This document shows, piece after piece, positions 47,625 through 57,960 of a stretch of 64,000 nt of DNA (position 1 is the first letter of the stretch; each line of letters opens with the position of its first letter). The stretch lies in contig JBANSL010000004.1 of assembly GCA_037127255.1 (NCBI GenBank), forward strand, positions 54,910,318 through 54,974,317. Direction: 5' to 3'. This DNA comes from Persicaria tinctoria (lineage: Eukaryota > Streptophyta > Magnoliopsida > Caryophyllales > Polygonaceae). The position numbers and the translations under genes are program-made. Under the pieces are notes generated by a model. It worked only from the letters and a program-made list of their open reading frames with translations. It made no database searches and had not been told where the DNA came from.

Positions 47625-49522
47625 TGTTGTGAGCTGAAAATGCCATGTTTTACAGTATCTTTTATATCGTTTTCTGCATATATTTCATGCATTTGGGCTA
47701 AGATAATATAGAATCTATGTAGTTTATGCATATTTGCCAAATTATGGAATCTACACCAGTTTCTGTTTAATTTCGCAGAATTTGAGACAAATTACAGCAG
47801 TTCTAAGAAAGGATGAAAATGCTCGGAAATCAACTACAGAAGTCCAAGGTCAAGAAGCAACGGAACCAGGACGTATCAAGCCAGAGCCCAGCTTTACCCG
47901 ATCTCGAGTTAACTTACTCGATCTCAACAAAGAATATCCGAGCACACCTAGTCGAGCAGAGCATGATCGAGGAAACTGAAGACGGATCAACCCGACTCTG
48001 AAAGCCTTACTCGATCTCGAGGAACCTGGTCTAGATCGACAAACCATGATGCCATGTCCGGAGTCGAGGAGTTGTGTCAAGTCGAGAAGCCGAGGACGGA
48101 GACACCGAGCACCACTTTACTCGATATCGAGTACACGACTCGATATCGACAAGATCGTCTGCGCCAATCCGAGCCAGTGTCGGGGAAGAGTCCTCGACCA
48201 AGACCCGCAGCCATAGTCGATGACCATTTTACTCGATCTCGAGTAGATTTTGTCGAGATCGAGGAAACCGTGTCCGAAGCCGCGTTACGCGGTTTGCTGT
48301 CCTACGCGGTCTGGGAGTCCTTGGAGCCGAATGAATCCGATTCTGGACGAGATCTATCAACATCTATCTATGGAGAGAAGACCTATCAACACATGGAAGA
48401 CTTACCTACTTTGGATATAATTTCCCCTTATAGATTTAATTCCTTTATTGCATTTATTTATCATTAAGCTTTTAGATATAGATTTAGATAAAGATAGAGA
48501 TATTCTATCCTTGAATAGAAGGAGTAGAAGGCTATAAATAAAGCCAATGGGGCTGATTTTAGGGATAATTCAATTCAGAAGTTAGAGAAGTAGTTCCACA
48601 AAGACAGTTTTAGGAGTTCGAAGGTTTTAGGGTTTTGGCATTCAATGAAAGTTGGAGTGCCGGGATTTTAAAGACTTTGAATTTAGTTTAATGCAAGTTT
48701 CTTGTCGTACATCAATGTCCGCTATTGCGATGAACAACGAGTAGTCCACCCACTTCTGGGGCTGGGGTGAGCCCGACGGTGGCCATGTAAGGTGATGCGG
48801 TAAAGGTACAATCTTTTTATGCAATTCGTCTTCTATCCCTATGAGCATGATTCTTTTGCGAAAGTTGAAGGTGATCCTTGTTTGTGTTATTGAAGCGAAA
48901 GTGATCTTAATGCAACTTGGGTTAATTATGTGAAAAGGGTTAGTAAGAATTAGGGTTTATGCGAAAGTCTCTATATTTCTATTTGTTAATAACGGAAGTT
49001 ATTTGATGGAAAGCATGATCTTTTATGCCTTTATGTGTTACTTTGCATGGTTATCGTTGTGACGTTGATACCCTGGCTTTGGAAGTTCTTTATATATTGA
49101 TTTATTTCTTCCGAAATCTGAGTTCTGTGTTCGAAGTCTGCAATTTGAAGTTTCTGTCTTTTAGTCGATCTAGAGCAGTTGTCAAGATACCGCAGTTGGA
49201 AGTAGGGCTAGTCTAGATCGAGTTTCTGTTTCGATTCTGAGTTTTCTGTCGTCGCTGTCTTTTGTCGATCTCGAGTAGGTCTTAGTCGAGATCGAGTAGC
49301 TTCTGTCTTTGCTTTTATTTCTGCTTTCGTTTGTTATTTCTGTCTTTGTGTTTGCTTTTCTGTGAGATTTACAGCTACCTAGGATACGCTGACACGCTTC
49401 CTCGTGGATCGATCCTGACTTCCCACTACTGCATATGGAGGAGGTCTTGTAATTATTTGCTGGGGCACGAATCTGGTTTTATTTATTTTATTATATTTTG
49501 AACTTGATTTCCTCCTACAACA
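47625..49522 (+). mobile_element. Solo LTR of a related Athila-like element
   Basis: TGTTGTGAGC...CCTACAACA, 1898 bp, flanked by a perfect duplication TATCT (47620-47624 and 49523-49527). It has the same plan as the 39139 LTR but is clearly diverged (same TATA box, same CCACCCACTTCTGGGGCTGG block, different GTCGA-motif variants), so it is a separate insertion that lost its interior by LTR recombination. It sits inside a coding exon: VVS before it, PDDEKLKKY after. Confidence 0.93.
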
Positions 49523-50781
49523 TATCTCCTGATGATGAAAAATTGAAGAAGTATATTGAGACTCACGCAGCATCAAGATACCGCAGTTGGAAGTACAAGT
49601 GTCATTCCCACTTCTTGAAGCATGGTCCACCCATACCTCTTGAGTTCAAACTCCGTCCTGAGCAATGACACTAACTTGTCGAGAAGCAGTTCCTCGCCCC
49701 TGAAAAACTGGTTAGCTTTTTTTGTGTATTTTTCATTTAACTGTTTCCATATGTTTACTGTTCTCTGATGTTTATATACTGTTGTGTATTTGGAGGAAAT
49801 AAGCAACCACAACAAGCTCAACAGATCTAACAATCCCAAGCCTATCAAGCATCACTCAGGGCTTAGACCTGTGTGCTATCGGGGAGAGCAGCTGTACAAG
49901 GACGGACACTTGGCCCCTTTTGTGCAAGCTTTAATAGACGAATACATCCAGTACGATGGAGACGAGTCGACTGTGGTGAGTGTGTACTGGCGGTTTAGCT
50001 ATCTCTGACTTCTAGGATGTCATTGCTGAGTTCCTTGGATAATTTTATTGTGTAGGATGCTAATGTTTTCTTTCTGTTCCCAGGAAATTATGCAGCAGGC
50101 AATTGACGACTATGTGAGTTCGCGACCAGAGGAAGACGACAATGATGTCCTACCAGTAGCTACTCAGTGTGAGATAATCGTCAAGGCCTTTGGAGAGAGG
50201 AGGGGCACTTCTGTACGAGGTAAACCAACTTAGGATAAGGCTTTAAAATGAGTTTAATAATTGATCTGTTATATATATAACTTGATGAGTATATATATTA
50301 TCATTACTATCAGTTATATATGCAAATATATAAGGCTTCAAAGTGAGTTCAATTATATATAATTTCATTCATCTCAATTTGAGTTAGAAACTTTACAAGC
50401 TGATTTTCATAACTTTACATCATTTAAGAGCTACATTACACCATGAATTCCAACTGTAAGAGCATGAAATCTGATTTTTTTTTACTTTACCATCATATTT
50501 TATGAACTTAATATCTATGTAATTTTCACATTCTTTGCCTTCATTTAGGGATGGGCGCGGCTGTCAAGAAGCCTCCAAGGAAGCGAGGGGCTGATTGGTC
50601 CACTCCAGGCCCGGCAAAAAGACAAGAGCAGGAAGACCAAGCTAGGGAGGCTAATGAGCGAGCAAGGAAGGCTGAGGAGAACACCAAGCTAGCCAATGAA
50701 AAATATGATCAGATGAAGGACAAACTGGAGCACTTTGAGAGGCTGATGGCTCGACACTTCCCTACAGAAGTGCAGGTTTGA

Positions 50782-51738
50782 GCACTTGGCGATCTAGGTA
50801 GGTGACAATTAACAAGAACTTGGTTGCAGCTTGCACAACTTCTTTGCTTCACTTTTGGGTTTGTTTGTGCAACTTTTGGGTCACAATTCTAGACTTGTAA
50901 GTGCAGTTTGTGTTTGAACATGGTGTTTCTAAACTTTATGCCCGTTTGTGTTTCAACTCAAGTACTTTGGTAGTTTGTTTTGCTGACATGGGTGTTTGCA
51001 TGGGTTGGTTGATGAACAAGCATGTTATTGCAGGTTTTAATGTATGTATGAACAATGTATGCAGGTTTTAATGTATGGAATATGTAGTGTTGGTTACATT
51101 TGCCTTGTATGCAGGTTTTTATATATGAAATTGCAGGTTTTTATGTATGAAATGGGTGCTGGTGCACTCTATGTTGAATGCAGTGTTGTTTGTTTTGGGT
51201 TACATTTGGTTTCGGACAGGGAGCATCACAAAATGCAGCGTATATGCTGTTAATTTTTATTAAACTCAAGCCACAAACCTAAAACGACTAGGTTCTATTA
51301 ACTGAAGCCACAAACATTTTGAACTAAAAGTTGATCTCCAAAACTCTTAGGGCACCACAAACACTGTCCGTTGAATGGTCTGAAGGAGGTTCAATAACCA
51401 AATGTTCGTCACGTAAAACTTTGACAGACAACATGACTAACCAAATGTTCATCAAGACACAACATTAGTTCACCTATCTTTGTCCCCTCCGTTATCAAGA
51501 CACAAACTTTAGTGGTCGCCTCAACAATATAATCTCTGACAATGTCCTCGTGGGCCGGTGAATTGGATGTCAAACAAGGGACGGAGGTTCAATTGGTCCG
51601 TGTTTTAAGTGCTAAAGGGGCGCTGTACAAGGGACAAACCTCAGGGGACGGATGTACGTGCCTAGAGTTATTAGGCGTCCAAAACCCTCTTCAGGAGACG
51701 AAATTTGCCCGTGTCTAGAACGTCAATCTGGCCTAGTG
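50782..51738. other. Outer CACTA 3' UTR and right subterminal region
   Basis: TTTGTGTTT- and TGCAGGTTTTTATGTATGAA-type repeats (50850-51180), then subterminal units AACAAGGGACGGAGG (51585), ACAAGGGACAAACC (51627) and CAGGGGACGGATG (about 51642), ending GGCCTAGTG. Confidence 0.6.
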
Positions 51739-51965
51739 GGTATGATCTTTCATATTTTACTAATGTTGTTATTCATCATATTTTTATGGAATCAAATGCT
51801 GTAGCAGACATGATTGCTCGTTTTGCTTACAGTAACCCCTACCGAGGATAGCTGCTCTTTGGATTATCTGCTAGCTGACCTCGTCCGTCAGGACGCTATA
51901 GGAAGGCCCCCAGCTTATCGGGATCCTCCCTAACTCTTATCTTGTTTCGGAAAAAAGAAAAGAAA
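51739..51965 (+). pseudogene. LINE RNase H C-terminus and 3' UTR
   Basis: YDLSYFTNVVIHHIFMESNA then VADMIARFAYS is the last helix region of a LINE RNase H. A 3' UTR and an A-rich tail (51950-51971) follow. Same strand and type as the relic ending at 23475; about 100 RNase H residues are missing between them. Confidence 0.7.
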
Positions 51966-51971
51966 AAGAAA

Positions 51972-52800
51972 GTAGTGCAAATATTGTAACTGGGAATGGT
52001 ATCCACACCACTAAACTAAAGTTGGATCGAATAGCCATGAGGATGAATTGAGAGTGACATGAACAATTACAAGCCATGCAGTGTTAAACCCTAACTTTTC
52101 TTATTTCGTAGAGTGAATGCAGCAGTCCCAATCGGTAATCACGTTACCCTTTAATTAATTTATGTGGTTTTCATCCTCATCAATTAATATATATATTTTA
52201 ATTTGTGACCTATTTATTTATTTATTACTACCGTAATTAATGGTACAAATAAATGTTTTTATATTTTTGTTCATTATGATTTATGATATGATGATGGTGA
52301 GAAGTGAGAAGGAGATCAACTATGACTCGGCTTTTCCTTGCCGTCAATGTCATCTTGTTGTAAACCACATGACATTTTCGATTTTTCCCAGCCTCTTATA
52401 AATTAAGTTAAGGCTTCTATCCAAGTATACTAGTTTTGTTCTTTTAAAATTAGTTTTGACATTGTCGTAAAATATAATCGACGTGGGGACTGCTGCGTTA
52501 GTCTATGAAACTATCGATCGCGTACGGATTCGTGGGTGATCGACAGATATATCGGGTTCTAGATTTGGTTCACATCCATGGTTATAGGTTGAAATTTAAT
52601 CATAATTAATGTACATAGCAATCCAACTAATAAACAAGCTCTTATATATCAGTGGGGTGTTTACTACAACGTCTATATTTTCCGACTTTATTAGTATTTT
52701 ATCTACTAATATTTACATATTAACAAAAAGTTCACCTCCCTTCCCCTGCCCATGCACGTGCACCTGTGCCCCCTCTTGTGTCAGCACCTTTTTTTTTAAA
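51972..52800. other. Intergenic DNA
   Basis: AT-rich, no recognisable genes or repeats. Confidence 0.5.
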
Positions 52801-52824
52801 ATCGCGTCAGCACTTTTTACCAAC

Positions 52825-53310
52825 ATCGGGGATGCTAATGTTGGAAATGCTGACATCGACATCGGGGATGCTGACACCAACATCGGGGATGCTGACGTCG
52901 GGAATGTGGACGCAGACGTCTGGCGTGCTGACAACAACACCGGGGATGTTGAATTGTTGACGTTGGGAATGCTGACGCCGACGTCGGGGATGCTGACACC
53001 AACACCGGAGGTGTTAACGGCGAGGATGACGAAGCTGATGTCGGGGATGCCGACGATATATTGACGCCGACGTCGGGGATGCTGACATCAACATCGAAGA
53101 CGCTGACACCAACACCGAGGATGCTGACGACGACGTCGGGAATGCTGACGCCGACATGTCGGGGATGCTGACACAATTATTACAACACCGCTAAAAGTAA
53201 CACTTTCAGCGTACACGTTTAATGTTGACACAACTATTACAACACCACTAATGTCGACACCCACTAACACCGAAAACATCGTTGACGCTCTCACCACTAA
53301 CCTTGCAGAC
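52825..53310. repeat. Minisatellite, GGGATGCTGAC units
   Basis: Repeats of GGGGATGCTGAC followed by 6-12 bp of (A/G)(C/T)CAACATC or GCCGACGTC form, degenerating to ACAACACCACTAATG-type units after 53170. Frames stay open on both strands because units are multiples of three; I see no gene. Confidence 0.9.
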
Positions 53311-53402
53311 ACCGTGACTTTGCAGACACGATATATTATTTCTCCTCTCTTCCTTCCTTTCAATTTTTCCTAAATACGTTATTTTTGTTGGGTAACCGAT
53401 TA

Positions 53403-55378
53403 ATTTAGGCCAGATGTACATTTCAAAGGGGATTGGTGTCTCCTTTGGGAAAACGGTCATTAAAATATCTTTTTTGGCATTCACAAATGACATTCTCATT
53501 TTCTATAAAGTTAACCAATTACCTTGTTCTAAGGTTATTGACAGATTCTGTAACATTTCAGGACAAATGGTTAATCTACATAAATCCACTTTCCAAGTTT
53601 CACTCAACACAACTCAACAAGCTATCCTTTCTCTCGCCAATACCTTAGGTATTCCTCAGACGAACAATATGGAAAAATACTTAGGTTGTCCTATTATCAC
53701 TGGAAAAGTTAACAAAAAATACTTTCTTAGACGTTATTCTTAAAACAAAGCAACAACTCACGAAATGGAAAGCCTTCTCCCTGTCGGCGGAAGGCAAGAA
53801 TTGAAGGTTCTCATCAAAGCAAACCTTAATGCACAACCTTTTTATCTCATGCATGTTTTTTTACTTTCTTCGTCCATCTTACATGAGGTAGACAATGTTT
53901 ACAGACAATTCTTCTAGAATAAAGACCACAACTCAACAACACTAATTAGCTGGGATAAAATTTATAAGAATACGCTCATTGGGATAAAACTATGAATATT
54001 GCACTACAGATGAAACTGTTGTGGAAAATTATTGCCGAGCCTGATAATATTTGGGTTTGTCTCAGCAAAGTATCTAATAGGGACTCACCTATTACAATAC
54101 CATAAGAAAGGTATTCTTTCCTGGCAATGGAATAGACTGATGTCGAATACCCATATGTTCAGACTAGGGTTAAGATAGTCTATTGGTGATGGCTAGTCTA
54201 ATAATTTATGGGCTGATAACTGGGCCTTTAATACTCCATTGGTGCCCAGAACAATCACAATAATTCCTAATTCTCTTATGTCATGCAAGGTTAGCCACTT
54301 CCTGAATGATGATTGGTCTTGCGATCATCATAAAGTACGTGCTGAGCTCCAGGGCTTGCTTTCTACTATGAATATCGACCATATCACTAGAATTGATCTA
54401 CCTACTATTTCTGTCAAGGACCTCGAAGTTTTTTATCTGTTCATACAGTGTCCCTTAGCTTAGCTACCCAGTTCAGAGTAAATATGAGTATTGACGTTTC
54501 AAACTATCAACACCGTAAACATAATCTATTCTAATGATATATATTCCCGTTCGGGTAGGAAGTTCATGTCCCACATCGCCCTATATCTTGGAGGGCTGTT
54601 TCTATCAAGGACCTCGAAGTTTTTTATTTGACGTACTAACTGTCACACCTAGGTTGAGGCAAAATCCATTGACCATCTCGGGGTCTCCGATGGCCATACT
54701 AAGGGCTCGTTTGTTTAGATAACTAGGGAAAGGTAAGGTATTAAATTTTACACATAAAATGTATATGATCACCAATTTTTGTGAGCTTGGAGGGGAATAT
54801 TAGCCCATCGTAGAGGTATTAGTTACCCCCTCAAAATTAGGGAATAGAAAGATAACACATTTGTATAGAAAATGGGAGAAGGAGGGATCAATGAATCTTA
54901 ACTTTAATATGGACTATATTCATGAGGGTAATCATTATTTTTCCCTACCAAAAAACAAACGGGGGCTAAGTGTCCAAAAACTTTTGGTGGCATATCTAAT
55001 AAACGTAACAACCTAAAAATATTTAGAAGTAATGACCGTTGGAAAAAATCACCCCACAATTATATTAAATTAAACTTCGACGGTTCAGTGAGAAACGATG
55101 ACTTCGAAACTCAATGGGTAAGATCACCTCGCTTGGTCACGGCATGTGTAATATATAAGACCTTTATTCTTTATGCGATAGCCCTGACGCTCGGAATGAA
55201 AGTTCTACGGGCAACACAACTTAATATTAGTAATATTCTTATTGAAGGCGATAATATGACCGACATAAAAACAATTATGGACAATCGGATACGAAGATGG
55301 TTTTGTGTAATTTCTTTAATGTTGTTATTCGTCATGTTATCAGTGATTCAAACGTTGTTGCAAATAGGATCGCGTGTC
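53403..55378 (+). pseudogene. LINE relic: RT end, zf-RVT and RNase H
   Basis: It starts inside RT with FTNDILIF (a decayed F-ADD box), then MVNLHKSTFQVS, NNMEKYLGCPIITGKV, MNIALQMKLLWKIIAEP, YITRIDLP-like fragments, and an RNase H remnant (KLNFDGSVRN at 55068, ILIEGDNMTDIK, VVANRIAC). Many shifts and stops. A CAAGGACCTCGAAGTTTTTT repeat (54416 and 54610) marks an internal duplication. The C-terminus is interrupted by the CACTA at 55379 and resumes at 60394. Confidence 0.82.
54703..54966. mobile_element. Tourist-like MITE, 264 bp
   Basis: Ends GGGCTCGTTTGTTT and the complement of GCCCCCGTTTGTTT, flanked by TAA on both sides (54700-54702 and 54967-54969), as for PIF/Harbinger-derived Tourist MITEs. 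Inserted in the LINE relic. Confidence 0.85.
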
Positions 55379-55404
55379 CACTAGTAGAAAAATGTGAATA
55401 TAGC

Positions 55405-55690
55405 ATGCTACATAAGAGGCCGGATGTGATAAATCCGGGCTATAATATGCATCCAATCTTTTATCTTTTTTAAAAAAAAAAAACATTATAGAGTATATAG
55501 CCCGGATATATGGCACACCCGGGTTAAAATGTCATGGTGAATTTCCCACAACCTAAATCAAATAACCCGGAGCAGACATATCCGGGTTATTAGGTTAATC
55601 TAATGACCCAGGCGTGTCGTCAATCCTCTACATCCGGGCTAATATGTACCCAAGTAACCAATCTAAAAAAAAAGCCCGTATTACCCTCCG
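55405..55690. repeat. CACTA left subterminal repeats (CCGGGTT/AACCCGG)
   Basis: Pairs such as GGCCGGATGTGATAAATCCGGGC, split as inverted arms around 8-10 bp, then AGCCCGGATATAT, ACCCGGGTTA, TAACCCGGAG and ATCCGGGTTATT. Confidence 0.9.
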
Positions 55691-55739
55691 TGACATAAAA
55701 CAGGGGCGCTAAAGTAAAAAAAACGCAAAATCTGAAAGT

Positions 55740-57229
55740 AATTGGTAATTCCCGTCTTCACGAATTCAACTTCGTCCTCGCCTGCCGCCGAAGGGAAATC
55801 GGGAATGGAGCTCTGTCCTCGGCGCCCTAACTCTCGCCGTCTTCACCTACTTCGCCGACCACCTTTGTCCTCGCCCGCCGCCAAAGCTCAATTGCTCAGA
55901 GGAGGGAGTTTGCCCTAACCCTCGCTGTCTTGCCCTAACTCTCACTGTCTAGCCCTTCGTCGCGCCATCTTCGCTGTTCACCGAGGTAATTGCTCTCTCT
56001 CGCCTTGTCTCTTCCTCTCTCCTTCTCGCCGCCACAAACTGTCTTCATCTCTCGCCTTCAATTGGTTGTTGTATGCTTGCGATTTCTGGTCGCGCGATTC
56101 CGCTCTCGCTTTCTCTGCCAGAAATTCGTTCTCTCTCGCCTTCAATTTCTGTATGATTTGAGATTTCTAGTTGATGTATGCTTGTGTGTTTCTGCGATTT
56201 CTAAGTTGTTTGATTTATGTATGCTTGCATGGTTATGAGATTTCAGGTTTCTAAGTCTGTTGGCTGTTCTGTTCAATTGTTTTCACATGTGCTGACTGCC
56301 TTCGATTGTTCTGTCAGATAATTTTGTGCAATTTTGCCTAATTTCATATTTCTAATTCGATTTTTGTATACAGTGGTCCTAGCTGTTTTTTTGTGGTGTA
56401 TACAATGGTCCTAATTTCAGATTTCTAATTCGATTTATGTATGCTTGCATGTTATTTGTGCTGCTAGCTGGTTTTTTGTGGAGTATACAGTGGTCCTAAT
56501 TGCTAAGATAATAAAAATATGCTTAATTATTGGAGTTTTTTTGGTTCTTCCTTTATGAAGATGAAGATGATTATATCTGTCAATTTCCATAACTATTTGA
56601 TTTCTTTGTATAGTTGTACCTCTTGTTACTGGTCAATGGTCATTGCAAACTTTCTAATTTCCAATCTGGCTAAGATCAAAGGTAATCATAAACATAGCTA
56701 ACATGCTTCATATTATAGTTATGCCTACTTTGTAGATATATTTCTACACAATGAGTCTTGTAGAACAAGATTAGGAATCTTCTAGTGGTGAAATTGAGAC
56801 ACTTCCTGATCATGGGGTTGAAATAAGCTGGAAGGATTTGTTGCCTGTTTTTAGCCACTCTCATAATGTTCAGTTTGGTCGGAGGGACAGGTTTAGCATC
56901 TACTTCTCAGTTTTAATATTTCTATTATGTTGTTCTGAAGCAATATCCCTTTTTTTTTCTGCTCATACATCACATCTTTCTTTCTTGTTATTTAATCTAG
57001 AGCAAAGGTTACCATTGAACAACTTTTGTACTTGTCTAGAGCCATCATAGGGTAGGATGAAGTTTGTTTGTGCGGTTTATGATCGCAAATCATCATTAAA
57101 TGATGTCTTGGCATGAATTCTCAAGTCTATACCAGAACTAGCAAGCTCTCACAAGAATTTTTTTTTCTATGCTCTCTTGTTTGTACTGGTACCTCTTTAT
57201 CATTAAAGTTGTGTATTCCTATTCTGTAG
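55740..57229 (+). other. GC-rich leader-like segment inside the CACTA
   Basis: 55750-55990 is CTCGCC/CTCTCGCCG-rich, like a 5' UTR or first exon. 55990-57229 is T-rich intron-like DNA with repeats of ATTTCTAATTCGATTTATGTAT (two arms). No gene is named. Confidence 0.35.
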
Positions 57230-57508
57230 AGGATATGGACACCTGAATGTGTCAAACAATATTTCAGTTGAAGAAAAGTATGTTCAAGATGCTATTGCCT
57301 TCACTGATAAGTCAGTCTATGCTAAAGCTATTCAAAGATCAGGAGACGGTAAGTGAATATTCAATAGAAATTTATCTGTGACAAGGATATGTTCTAATTC
57401 TCTTTATCATTCAATCAGGGCCAACTCCAACCCGTGGACCATATCTTCATTCAAGTCAGCTGGACATGTTGAAGTCTTATCCACCAGCTCTGCAGTCTGC
57501 ATACCCCG
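57230..57508 (+). pseudogene. Captured two-exon gene fragment
   Basis: 57230-57348 (GYGHLNVSNNISVEEKY and DAIAFTDKSVYAKAIQRSGD) ends at GACG/GTAAGT. 57419-57508 begins after CAATCAG and continues the frame (GPTPTRGPYLHSSQLDML). A donor follows at 57509. The exact frame across the junction indicates real exons. I do not recognise the protein family. Confidence 0.5.
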
Positions 57509-57520
57509 GTAGAGGAGAAT

Positions 57521-57960
57521 GTGAGGAGAAACTCTTCATTTTCTGTTTTTGCATTACCCACTCAGGGGTGGCTGCTAGAAAGCTACAAAATTGGAGCTAG
57601 AGCTATGACTAACAATTTCGCTATGGATATATCTTCTCAGAACAGTAGTCTTGTAAACAGTCCCTCTTTTGGACGCAAGTTAGATCCTTCAGATTGTTCT
57701 ATTCCCAAGGAAGTTCAGTCATCAAACAGTGATGGAAGGAGCGGAAGTTCAAATGTCGGTTCGAACCGTTCTAATTTTAGTATGAACCTTGCTGATGAGG
57801 GATGTATTGAGGAAACTTATGAGGACCAGACATATTTCAGATAGTTTTTTAAAGGAAGAATATTGTAAAGCTTCTCTTGATGAAAGCACTGACATGGGGG
57901 AGGTGGTCTCTGATGTGGACAGCAGTAGCAGTCCCAATTTCAGACAGTTTTTCTGCGTTC
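57521..57960 (+). pseudogene. Captured gene fragment, Ser-rich
   Basis: FSVFALPTQGWLLESYKIGA, then NSSLVNSPSFGRKLDPSDC and Ser/Asn-rich sequence to 57840. After a frameshift it reads DSFLKEEYCKASLDESTDMG and EVVSDVDSSSSP. It looks like one host exon broken by a small indel; the family is not recognised. Confidence 0.45.

Larger units (their letters stand above)
37398..50781 (+). pseudogene. Ptta/En/Spm-type transposase-associated gene, split by two LTR insertions
   Basis: Exon 1 37398-37996: MPPKKSKKIHIRQR, a Pro/Ser/Thr-rich linker with PPPTQPVSP repeats, TAG at 37584 (a CAG in the neighbouring repeat unit) and TGA at 37695, then QEVYLPIR. Exon 2 38187-38404: KISWSEFHGNPELN, ending AAYLD. 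Exon 3 47607-47624 plus 49528-49710: MYVV, SPDDEKLKKYIETHAASRYR, then stops at 49665 and 49671 where the family has Trp. Exon 4 49796-49975, exon 5 50084-50219, exon 6 50549-50781: MGAAVKKPPRKRGADWSTPG and a C-terminal coiled coil ending with the stop. The order fits plant Transposase_24 (Ptta/En/Spm) proteins that bind element ends. The gene is disrupted by an Athila-like element in intron 2, a solo LTR in exon 3, and several stops. Confidence 0.75.
23476..51738 (+). mobile_element. Large CACTA (En/Spm-type) element with nested insertions
   Basis: It lies between two parts of a plus-strand LINE and holds the TNP2 gene, DUF4218 and DUF4216 parts and a Ptta/En/Spm-type gene, all on the plus strand. 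The right end ...GGCCTAGTG fits an inverted CACTAGG terminus. The left end (TCTAAGGGGAGGTTGAC) matches it only weakly. Subterminal motif CAAGGGAC(A/G)AAC appears near both ends in inverse sense. After removing the nested CACTA, the Athila-like element and the solo LTR, about 11 kb remains, a normal size. All genes carry stops, so it cannot supply its own transposase. Confidence 0.65.

Noticed and set aside
51731..51738. GCCTAGTG as a certain CACTA terminus
   Set aside because: Not accepted as certain, because the left end does not show a matching CACTA; given only as the probable boundary.
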